From contig JBGAIH010000015.1 in the NCBI GenBank assembly GCA_044225675.1, positions 1-64,000 on the forward strand: a DNA stretch of 64,000 nucleotides. Direction: 5' to 3'. A program made the translations under genes and the position numbers. The notes under the pieces were generated by a model that saw only the letters and a list, made by a program, of their open reading frames with translations, had not been told where the DNA came from and searched no databases. The DNA is from JACMQX01 sp044225675 (GTDB taxonomy: Bacteria; Pseudomonadota; Gammaproteobacteria; Burkholderiales; Burkholderiaceae_C). Below are positions 34,748 to 41,796 of the stretch, in pieces (position 1 is the first letter of the stretch; every line of letters begins with the position of its first letter).

Positions 34748-35731
34748 TCAGTTGCCGGCCGGCAGCTTCAGCCCCTGGATGAGCTGCAGGTTGCGCCGCT
34801 GGCTCGTCTGCAGGAAGGTGGCGAACGCCCGCGCGTCCTCGTTCAGCGGCGTGGCCAGCTGCGCCGCGAGCACGGCCTGAAAGTCCGCGCTGCGTGCCGC
34901 GCGCTCCACGTCGGCGGACAGGCGTCGCGCCAGTTCGGCCGGCAGGCCGCGCGGCGCCATGATGCCGAACCAGATCGACATGCCCGACAGGTCCACGCCC
35001 GCAGTGAGCTCCTGCATCGTCGGCACCGAGGGCAGCAGCGGGTGACGCGCTGCGGCGCCGATGGCCAGCGCGCGCCAGGCGCCCGACTCGAGATGCGGCC
35101 GCGCCGCGCCGACCGCGACCATCGCCAGCGGCACCTGGCCCGAGATGACGTCCGTGTACATCTGCCCGGTGCTCTTGTAGGGCACGAAGCTGATGTCGAG
35201 CCCCAGCGTCTGCTTGAGCTGCTCCATGAACAGGTGGCTGGGCACGCCGATGCCGGCCGAGGCGTAGTCGAGCCGACCCGGATGGGCGCGGGCGTGGCGC
35301 ACGAAACCATCGAAGCTGGCGAACGGGGCCTTGGCCGAAGCCACCAGCACCATCGGCACCTCTGCGATGCGCGCGATCGGCACGAAGTCCTGCAGCGGGT
35401 CGTAGCCGGCGTCCTTCTGCAGCAGCGGCGTCACGGCAAATGGCGGGCTCACCGCCAGCAGTAGTGTGTGTCCGTCCGGCGGCGCCGAGGCGACGAAGCG
35501 CGTGCCGATGACGCCGCTGGCGCCCTCGCGGTTCTCCACGACGACGGCGCCGCCCCAGGCTTCGGCGAGCTTGCGGCCGAGGGCGCGCAGCAGCGTGTCG
35601 GACGCCGTACCGGCGCCAAAGGGCGTGACCAGGCGCACGGGGCGGGCCGGAAATTCCGGCTGCGCCGATGCGGAGTGCCACAGCGCAGCGGTGGCCGCCG
35701 TGAGGCCGAGCACGAGGTTGCGACGTTTCAT
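34748..35731 (-). CDS. Bug-type tricarboxylate-transporter substrate-binding protein 1
   Basis: A 327-residue periplasmic protein: Sec signal (residues 1-23, ending HSASA), then FPARPVRLVTPFGAGTASDT, the Bug ligand loop, and the second loop ENREGASGVIGTRFVA. Bug proteins bind carboxylates and usually serve TctAB permeases, but no tctA or tctB lies in the window. It is the last gene of the six-gene minus-strand operon and overlaps maoC by 4 bp. Confidence 0.92.
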   Translation of the reverse strand: MKRRNLVLGLTAATAALWHSASAQPEFPARPVRLVTPFGAGTASDTLLRALGRKLAEAWGGAVVVENREGASGVIGTRFVASAPPDGHTLLLAVSPPFAVTPLLQKDAGYDPLQDFVPIARIAEVPMVLVASAKAPFASFDGFVRHARAHPGRLDYASAGIGVPSHLFMEQLKQTLGLDISFVPYKSTGQMYTDVISGQVPLAMVAVGAARPHLESGAWRALAIGAAARHPLLPSVPTMQELTAGVDLSGMSIWFGIMAPRGLPAELARRLSADVERAARSADFQAVLAAQLATPLNEDARAFATFLQTSQRRNLQLIQGLKLPAGN

Positions 35732-36639
35732 GAGCGTTCCTCGGAAAGAGTGGGGTGCCCGGCAGGGACCGGCGGCGCGTCGACGGGGGCCTGCAAGCGG
35801 GCCTGGCCGTCGCGCAGCACGAGGACGTTGCGTTCCAGGGCTCGCGCCTGAAAGCGCTGCAGGCCGTCGGCCGCGTGCCAGATTTCGACTTGCAGCGTCT
35901 CGCCCGGATGGAACGGCGCCGAGAAGCGCGCCTGCACGCTGCGCAGCGCGGGCGAAGGCGCACCGTCGCTGGCGAGCAGCAGCGCGCGCACGCAGCCGCC
36001 CAGCGTGGCCAGGCCATGCAGAATCGGCCGCTCGAAGCCGGCGGCCCGGGCCGCGGCGGGGTCGATGTGCAGCGGATTCATGTCGCCCTGCAACCGGTAC
36101 AGCGCCGCCTGCGCCGGGTGCGTGACCCATTGAAGCACCCGGTCCGGTGGGCCCGCCTCGTTGGGCGCGGGCCGTGCCGGCGGCGCAGCGCCACCGAAGC
36201 CGCCATCGCCGCGGCACAGCGCCGACATGCGGCTGGTGGCCAGCAGCGTGCCGCTGCCCTGCTCGCGGAACTCCCGCTCGATCTCCAGCATCGCGCCGCG
36301 GGCCGCGCCGAGGTCCCAGACCTCGGCGATCCGCATGTGGCACTGCACGGTGGCCCGCACGGGCAGCGGCGCGTGCAACTCGAGCGCCTGGGCCGCGTGC
36401 ACCACCTGGCGGAAGTCCACGCCCAGACCGAGCGTGGACAGCGAACGGAAGCACCAGGTCAGGGCCATCGAGGGGCTGACCCGCAGGCGCGGTTCATACA
36501 CGTAGTCCAGCTCGCGCGGATCAGCGCCTGCCGGCTCGAAGCCCACCGACAGTGCATGCAGGATCACGTCGCGCTCGGCATAGCTCTGCGTCTGCACCGG
36601 CAGCGCCAGTCCGCGCAGGCGGACGGCGTCAATCGGCAT
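35728..36639 (-). CDS. MaoC-family 2-enoyl-CoA hydratase
   Basis: A 303-residue double-hotdog hydratase 2 like the HSD17B4 hydratase domain. The active site is D186, N188 and H191 in GDMNPLHIDP, followed by GFERPILHGLATLG. It adds water to a trans-2-enoyl-CoA to give (3R)-hydroxyacyl-CoA. It sits between the acyl-CoA dehydrogenases and the Bug gene and overlaps the dehydrogenase gene by 11 bp. Confidence 0.92.
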   Translation of the reverse strand: MPIDAVRLRGLALPVQTQSYAERDVILHALSVGFEPAGADPRELDYVYEPRLRVSPSMALTWCFRSLSTLGLGVDFRQVVHAAQALELHAPLPVRATVQCHMRIAEVWDLGAARGAMLEIEREFREQGSGTLLATSRMSALCRGDGGFGGAAPPARPAPNEAGPPDRVLQWVTHPAQAALYRLQGDMNPLHIDPAAARAAGFERPILHGLATLGGCVRALLLASDGAPSPALRSVQARFSAPFHPGETLQVEIWHAADGLQRFQARALERNVLVLRDGQARLQAPVDAPPVPAGHPTLSEERS

Positions 36640-37810
36640 GGACGCTCCCGGCGGCGTGCACGGCCCGGGCCGCCAGGCCGCGTGCGGCCGCGCTCGCGCC
36701 GCCGGTCAGCGCGTTGATCACCAGCATGCGGCGATAGAAGTGGCCCACCGGCAGGTCCTGCGTCATGCCCATGCCGCCGTGCAGCTGGATCGCCTGCTGC
36801 AGCAGCCAGGTGACGGACTCCGCCATCACGAGCTGCGCCTGGGCACCGAGGCGCTGCGCATCGGCCGCCGCGTCCGGATCGCGCCAGGCTTCGCAGGCCT
36901 CCAGCGCCAGCGTGCCGGCGCTGCGCGCCTGCTCCAGCGCGACGTACATCTCGGCCACGCGGTGCCGCAGCGCCTGGTAGTCCGCCAGCGGCTGGCCGAA
37001 CTGCTGGCGCACCCGCAGATGCTGCACCGTGGCGGCGAGGGCGGCTTCGCCGAGCGCAGCGGCTTCGGCGCACAGGCCGGCCAGCGCGAGGGCCCGCACG
37101 GCCTGCACGTGGGCTGCAGCCGATGCGTTGCCTGCAGCCTTTGCGCCATCGCCCGGCTCGTCCCCGCCGTGCCCGGCCAGGCGCCGGGCCGCAGCGGCGC
37201 GCAGTCGCACGGTGGCCGACCAGCTGCCGTCCACGAGGCGATGCGGCACGAGTGCCACGCCAGCTCCGCGCGGATCGACGAGAAAGCAGCCAAGCGTGCC
37301 ATCGGCCTGCCATGCGGTCACCAGCAGGTCCGAGACGGCCGCTGCGAAGGGCGCGGCGGCGCAGTCGCCGTCGAGCGCCCAGCCCTCTGCCTGCGGCCGG
37401 GCCTGGGCCGTGTGTGCCGTGGTGCCTGTGGCCAGGTCGAGCCAGGCCAGCGCCCGGCTGCCGTCCGCCAGTGCGGGCAGCAGTGCGTCGCGCAGCGCGG
37501 GCTCCGCGATGCGGCGCACGAGTTGCGCGCACAGCAGGTTCTGGAGCCACGGAGAGACCGCCAGCGCGGCGCCCAGCACCTGCTGGACCTGAACCACGTC
37601 GGCTTCGGCGGCCTCGATGCCGCCGTGTGCCGACTCGATCATCAGCCCGCACAGGCCGATGTCGGCGAGGTCCCGCCACAGCGGCGGCAGCGCGTCCGGG
37701 CCGACGTTCACGTCCGCCTTGCGGCCCGCGCCGAAGGCATGCCGTTCGGCCAAGAGGCGGCGGACCGAGTCGGTGATGGCGGCGCAGTCGTCGGGAGGCA
37801 GGGGCGTCAT
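36629..37810 (-). CDS. Acyl-CoA dehydrogenase, second subunit type
   Basis: A 393-residue, Ala-rich member of the acyl-CoA dehydrogenase family. The C-terminal IQLHGGMGMTQDLPVGHFYRR is conserved, but the region expected to hold the catalytic YEG/YGG loop is LTGGASAAARG, and the FAD-binding WFITN-type motif is weak. This is what one sees in the smaller partner of heteromeric (alpha2beta2) dehydrogenases such as FadE28-type subunits. It overlaps the next dehydrogenase gene by 4 bp. Confidence 0.85.
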   Translation of the reverse strand: MTPLPPDDCAAITDSVRRLLAERHAFGAGRKADVNVGPDALPPLWRDLADIGLCGLMIESAHGGIEAAEADVVQVQQVLGAALAVSPWLQNLLCAQLVRRIAEPALRDALLPALADGSRALAWLDLATGTTAHTAQARPQAEGWALDGDCAAAPFAAAVSDLLVTAWQADGTLGCFLVDPRGAGVALVPHRLVDGSWSATVRLRAAAARRLAGHGGDEPGDGAKAAGNASAAAHVQAVRALALAGLCAEAAALGEAALAATVQHLRVRQQFGQPLADYQALRHRVAEMYVALEQARSAGTLALEACEAWRDPDAAADAQRLGAQAQLVMAESVTWLLQQAIQLHGGMGMTQDLPVGHFYRRMLVINALTGGASAAARGLAARAVHAAGSVHAD

Positions 37811-38991
37811 GGTGTGGTGTCGAAAACGTGGCGGGCCAGGATGTTCTTCTGGACCTCGTTGGCGCCGCCGTAGATGGACGCGGCGCGCGAATACAGATGG
37901 GACACGCCCAGCGGCTCGCGCGGGTCGTCGCCCCAGGCGCCGCCCGTGTGCGGATCGGGCAGGCGCAGCGCGGCCACGCCGGCCACGTCGACGAGCAGGT
38001 CCATCACGCGCTGGTAGAGGTCGGTGCCGCGGACCTTCAGCACCGAGGCGCCGGCCACGCGGTCGGCCGGCGCCGCCGCGGCCGACAGCAGGCGGTACTG
38101 GGTGCGGTCCAGCGCTTCGAGCTCTGCCAGCAGGCGCTGCACGCGCAGCTGGTGGTCGGGCTCCTGCGCCAGCGTGCCGGCCGCCGAGGGCGTGCGGGCC
38201 GCCAGTTCCTGGGCACGGTGCAGGCGCTCGCGGGTGCGGGCCACGCCCGCGATGCTGGCCCGTTCGTTGCCCAGCAGGAAGCGGGCGTAGTCCCAGCCGC
38301 GGTTCTCTTCGCCCACCAGGTTCGTGGCGGGCACGCGCACGTTCTCGAAGAAAACTTCGTTGAGGCTGTGCCGGCCGTCGATGGAGATGATGGGGCGCAC
38401 CTGCACGCCGGGCGAGCGCAGGTCGATCAGCAGGAAAGAGATGCCCTGTTGCTTGCGCGCGGCGGGATCGGTGCGCACGAGGCAGAAAATCCAGTCGGCG
38501 TAGTGCGCCGAGGTGGTCCAGATCTTCTGGCCGTTGACGATGTAGGCGTCGCCATCGCGTTCGGCGCGCGTCCTGAGCGATGCGAGGTCCGAGCCCGCAC
38601 CCGGCTCCGAGAAGCCCTGGCAGAACAGCACGTCGGCTCCCAGCAGGCGCGGCAGCCAGGCGTCGCGCTGCGCGGGCGCGCCGAAGCGGATGAGCACCGG
38701 CCCGAGCATGGTGATGTTGAACACGTGGGGCGCGGGCGCCGGTGCGGCGGAGCATTCTTCCAGGAAGGCGAGCTGGTGCAGGTCGTCCCAGCCCGTGCCG
38801 CCGTGCTCGACCGGCCAGTTGGGTGCGCCCCAGCCACGGCGGCAGAGGGCGCGTTGCCACGCCACGAGGTCGTCGCGGTTCGGGAACTCGCCGTGGCGCA
38901 GCCGCCGGCGCAGGTCGGGATCGAGCTCGGCCGCCAGGAAGTCGCGCACCGCCTGCCGCAGCTCGCGCACCGAAGCAGCCTCACGTCGCAT
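37807..38991 (-). CDS. Acyl-CoA dehydrogenase, canonical type
   Basis: A 394-residue acyl-CoA dehydrogenase with FCQGFSEPGAGSDLASL and KIWTTSAHYADWIF, the FAD-contact motifs, and a C-terminal IYGGANEVQKNILARHV. Gly replaces the Glu of the MCAD YEG motif, as in FadE29-type enzymes. Start and stop overlap neighbouring genes, so it is translated together with the partner dehydrogenase and the DUF35 gene. Confidence 0.93.
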   Translation of the reverse strand: MRREAASVRELRQAVRDFLAAELDPDLRRRLRHGEFPNRDDLVAWQRALCRRGWGAPNWPVEHGGTGWDDLHQLAFLEECSAAPAPAPHVFNITMLGPVLIRFGAPAQRDAWLPRLLGADVLFCQGFSEPGAGSDLASLRTRAERDGDAYIVNGQKIWTTSAHYADWIFCLVRTDPAARKQQGISFLLIDLRSPGVQVRPIISIDGRHSLNEVFFENVRVPATNLVGEENRGWDYARFLLGNERASIAGVARTRERLHRAQELAARTPSAAGTLAQEPDHQLRVQRLLAELEALDRTQYRLLSAAAAPADRVAGASVLKVRGTDLYQRVMDLLVDVAGVAALRLPDPHTGGAWGDDPREPLGVSHLYSRAASIYGGANEVQKNILARHVFDTTP

Positions 38992-39397
38992 GCGCGGCCT
39001 CCGGCGTGAACATCGGGATCATGGTGCCGTCGGTCGCCGGCTTGCAGACGAGCCGCACGGGCGTACCGACTGCCAGGCTGTCGAGATCGCAGTCGACGAT
39101 GTTGGTCATCATGCGCGGGCCTTCGGCCAGCTGTACATAGGCCAGCGCGAACGGCGTCGGCGTGCCCAGCCGCAGCACGCTGAAGGTGTAGATCGTGCCC
39201 CGGCCGCTGGCCTCGGTCCAGCGGGTGCGGCCGCTGAAGCAGAACGGGCAGAGTGCACGCGGATAGTGGTGGTGGCGCTGGCATGCGTCGCAGTACTTGA
39301 GCATCAGCACGCCGCGGGCCGAGCCGTCGAAATAGGGCTGGGTCTCGGGCGTGATCAGGGGCGCGGGCAGTTCGCGCGTCTGAGCCGGGGTGGTCAT
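38981..39397 (-). CDS. Zn-ribbon/OB-fold protein (DUF35, thiolase partner)
   Basis: A 138-residue protein with a rubredoxin-like zinc ribbon (YCDACQRHHHYPRALCPFC, four Cys) followed by an OB-fold (GTIYTFSVLRLG). Such DUF35 proteins bind thiolase-like enzymes, for example the DUF35 part of ChsH2 with Ltp2. Its gene is 5 bp after the thiolase-like gene and overlaps the dehydrogenase gene by 11 bp, so the proteins probably form a complex. Confidence 0.92.
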   Translation of the reverse strand: MTTPAQTRELPAPLITPETQPYFDGSARGVLMLKYCDACQRHHHYPRALCPFCFSGRTRWTEASGRGTIYTFSVLRLGTPTPFALAYVQLAEGPRMMTNIVDCDLDSLAVGTPVRLVCKPATDGTMIPMFTPEAAHAT

Positions 39398-39402
39398 CTT
39401 GA

Positions 39403-40569
39403 TCACTCTCTTTCCATGATGAGGGTGGCGCTGCCGTGGCGGCCCGCGAGGAATCCGCCGAGGCCCTGCGCGAGCGCGAGCCGGCAGTCCGGGACCTGCA
39501 CGGCCGGGTGGGCTTCGCCGCGCAGCTGGCGCACGGCCTCGATGATCTTGGTCATGCCGCCGCGGTTGCGCGGGTGGTTGTTGCACAGCCCGCCGCCGTC
39601 GGTGTTGAACGGCAGCCGGCCGACTCCGCTGATGAGGTTGCCTTCGGCCACGAATCGTCCGCCCTCGCCCTTGCGGCAGAAGCCCAGGTCCTCGAGCTGC
39701 AGCAGGACCGTGATGGTGAAGCTGTCGTAGATCGACGCGTACTGGATGTCCGCCGGCGTGACGCCCGCTTCCTCGAACGCGCGCGCGCCGCTCCAGACGG
39801 CGGCGGTGTACGTCACGTCGATGTCGCCGCCGTCCAGACCCTTGAGCGCCTCGCCCGCACCCAGCAACCGCACGACCGGCCGGCTGAGCGAGCGCGCGAT
39901 CTCGGGCCGTGCCAGCACGACGGCGCCGCCGCCGTCGCTCACCACGCAGCAGTCCAGCTTGTGCAGCGGGTCGGCCACCAGCGGGGAGTTGACCACGTCC
40001 TCCACCGTCACCGGCTTGCGCAGCATCGCCAGCGGATTGTGCTGCGCATGCTGCGAGGCGGCGACCTTGATCCAGGCGAGCTGCTCGCTCGTCGTGCCGT
40101 ACTCGTGCATGTGGCGCCGGGCCGACATCGCATAGACGTTGGCTGTGCCCATGCCGTAGGCGTACTCGAACGCGGCGTCGGGGGCGTCGTCGCCGAAGGT
40201 GCGCGCCTGCGTGCCGCTCCAGCCGCTGGAGCGGGGCTTGCCCGCCAGCGTGACCAGCGCGACATTGCACTTGCCCAGCGCGATCGCCTGCGCCGCATGG
40301 TTGACGTGGGCCAGGTACGACGCGCCGCCGATGTCGGTGGAGTCCAGGTGCCGCACCCGCAGGCCGAGGTAGTCGATCATCGACATCGGGCCCAGCCCGG
40401 GGGAATCCACGCCGCAGAAGAAGCCGTCCACGTCGCGGTGGCTCAGGCCTGCGTCGTCCAGTGCGCCCTTGGCGACTTCGGCGTGGAGCTGCGCGAGCGA
40501 TTTGTCCGGCGCGTGACGGGTGGGGTGCTCGTAGGCGCCGACGATGCAGGCCTTGCCCTTGATGCTCAA
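39403..40569 (-). CDS. Thiolase-like protein (SCP-x/Ltp2-type, no canonical nucleophile Cys)
   Basis: A 388-residue thiolase-superfamily protein. Where thiolases have the nucleophile Cys the sequence reads IGGASYLAHV (80-89), with no cysteine. IYDSFTITVLLQLEDLGF (280-297) and NTDGGGLCNNHPRN (322-335) match SCP-x/lipid-transfer thiolases and Ltp2-type retro-aldolases, with tyrosine Y281 in the position typical of that group. It starts at TTG after GGAAAGGA; no ATG fits. First gene of the six-gene operon, directly behind operator site 2. Confidence 0.87.
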   Translation of the reverse strand: MSIKGKACIVGAYEHPTRHAPDKSLAQLHAEVAKGALDDAGLSHRDVDGFFCGVDSPGLGPMSMIDYLGLRVRHLDSTDIGGASYLAHVNHAAQAIALGKCNVALVTLAGKPRSSGWSGTQARTFGDDAPDAAFEYAYGMGTANVYAMSARRHMHEYGTTSEQLAWIKVAASQHAQHNPLAMLRKPVTVEDVVNSPLVADPLHKLDCCVVSDGGGAVVLARPEIARSLSRPVVRLLGAGEALKGLDGGDIDVTYTAAVWSGARAFEEAGVTPADIQYASIYDSFTITVLLQLEDLGFCRKGEGGRFVAEGNLISGVGRLPFNTDGGGLCNNHPRNRGGMTKIIEAVRQLRGEAHPAVQVPDCRLALAQGLGGFLAGRHGSATLIMERE

Positions 40570-40647
40570 TTGCGTCCTTTCCGGGCGGGCGCGCCGCCGC
40601 TTGGGTTGTCTCGCACGCCCGCAGTCGCTTTGGCGCAGACGTTTTCT

Positions 40648-40662
40648 TTTGGGTGACCCATT
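40648..40662. promoter_or_regulatory. Operator TTTGGGTGACCCATT (site 2) and -10 of the six-gene operon
   Basis: A 13/15 match to the palindrome at 27403. On the minus strand it is overlapped by TACAAT (40665-40660), the likely -10 of the thiolase operon; the -35 is weak. About 80 bp lie between this site and the TTG start. Confidence 0.65.
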
Positions 40663-40736
40663 GTACGGCGACTGGCTCGAGCCCGCCAGACCCGACCGCA
40701 TGCCGACCGGAATTCGCTCGTGTGTCGCCGGTCCGG

Positions 40737-40766
40737 TTGACACGATCCCTCCGGCGATCGCACAAT
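40737..40766 (+). promoter_or_regulatory. Sigma-70 promoter of the Bug 2/acyl-CoA synthetase unit
   Basis: A perfect TTGACA at 40737-40742, 18-bp spacer, CACAAT at 40761-40766, 25 bp before the start codon. Operator site 3 overlaps the -10. Confidence 0.65.
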
Positions 40767-40778
40767 GGGTGATCCAAT
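40764..40778. promoter_or_regulatory. Operator AATGGGTGATCCAAT (site 3)
   Basis: A 13/15 match to the palindrome at 27403, covering the -10 edge and the expected +1 of the plus-strand Bug unit. Together with site 2 it makes the 221-bp divergent gap a two-way control region. Confidence 0.65.
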
Positions 40779-40790
40779 GGAGACAAGCGA

Positions 40791-41774
40791 ATGAACATCC
40801 CCGGCATCTTCTCGACCGCGCGTCGCGCACTCGTCCTCACTGCGGCGCTGGCGGCGCTGGCGCCGCTCACGCTGCATGCCTACCCCGACAAGCCGATCCG
40901 CCTCGTCGTGCCGTTCGCCGCCGGCGGCGGCACCGACCTGTGGGCCCGGCTCTATGCCACGCGGCTGTCGGCCCGCCTGGGCCAACCAGTCGTGGTGGAC
41001 AACCGCCCCGGGGCCAGCACCCAGGTCGGCGCCAACGCGGTGGCCAAGGCCGAGCCCGACGGCCACACGCTGCTGTTCACCACCAGCACGCACATCCAGC
41101 TGCCCCCGCTGGTGCAGAACATGCAGTACGACGTGGTGCGCGACTTCGCACCCGTAGGCCAGCTCGGCGTCACCGGCCTGATGTTCGTCGTCAGCCCGCA
41201 GGTGAAGGCTGCCAACATGGCCGAGTTCATCGCCCAGGCCAAGGCCGCGCAGAAGTGGTCGCTGGGCACCTACGCCGCCGGTTCGGCCGGCGCCGTGTTC
41301 AGCCAGGCCATGGTGAAGGACCAGGGCCTGGACATGCCCGTGGTGGTCTACAAGGGCGAGGCACCGGCCATCACCGACGTGGCGGGCGGCCAGATCCAGG
41401 GCGGCTTCTTCTCGATTCCCAGCGTGAAGGCGCTGGCCCAGTCGGGCAAGGTGCGCCCCATCGCGAACCTGTCGACGGCGCGCAGCCCCTCGTTCCCCGA
41501 GGTGCCGACGCTGGTCGAACAGGGCCTGCCGCGCTACCGCTGGCCTGGCGTGTGGCTCGGCGTGTTCGCGCCGGCGCGAACGCCCCAGCCCGTGCTCGAC
41601 AAGCTGGCCGAGGCAACGCGCGCCATCACCCAGGACCGGGAGTTCCAGAAGGAATGGGCCGAGCGCGACGTGGTGGTGAACTGGCGCGCCCCGGCCGAGT
41701 TCCAGCAGGACATCCGCGCCGACATGAAGACCTGGGCCGACCTGGTCCAGGCCCTGGGCATCAAACCTGAATGA
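40791..41774 (+). CDS. Bug-type tricarboxylate-transporter substrate-binding protein 2
   Basis: A 327-residue periplasmic protein with an N-terminal signal (to about residue 29, LTLHA), then YPDKPIRLVVPFAAGGGTD and VVVDNRPGASTQVGANAVAK, the two Bug ligand loops. It binds a carboxylate in the periplasm; no cognate permease gene is near. First gene of the plus-strand unit, followed 22 bp later by an acyl-CoA synthetase. Confidence 0.92.
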   Translation: MNIPGIFSTARRALVLTAALAALAPLTLHAYPDKPIRLVVPFAAGGGTDLWARLYATRLSARLGQPVVVDNRPGASTQVGANAVAKAEPDGHTLLFTTSTHIQLPPLVQNMQYDVVRDFAPVGQLGVTGLMFVVSPQVKAANMAEFIAQAKAAQKWSLGTYAAGSAGAVFSQAMVKDQGLDMPVVVYKGEAPAITDVAGGQIQGGFFSIPSVKALAQSGKVRPIANLSTARSPSFPEVPTLVEQGLPRYRWPGVWLGVFAPARTPQPVLDKLAEATRAITQDREFQKEWAERDVVVNWRAPAEFQQDIRADMKTWADLVQALGIKPE

Positions 41775-41796
41775 CCGACGTTTCCGACCCTACTTC

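Noticed and set aside
32859..36017. A 1052-codon open frame on the minus strand across both crotonases and into the Bug gene
   Set aside because: The crotonase genes on the plus strand have clear motifs and ribosome-binding sites; this frame has none and crosses unrelated genes.
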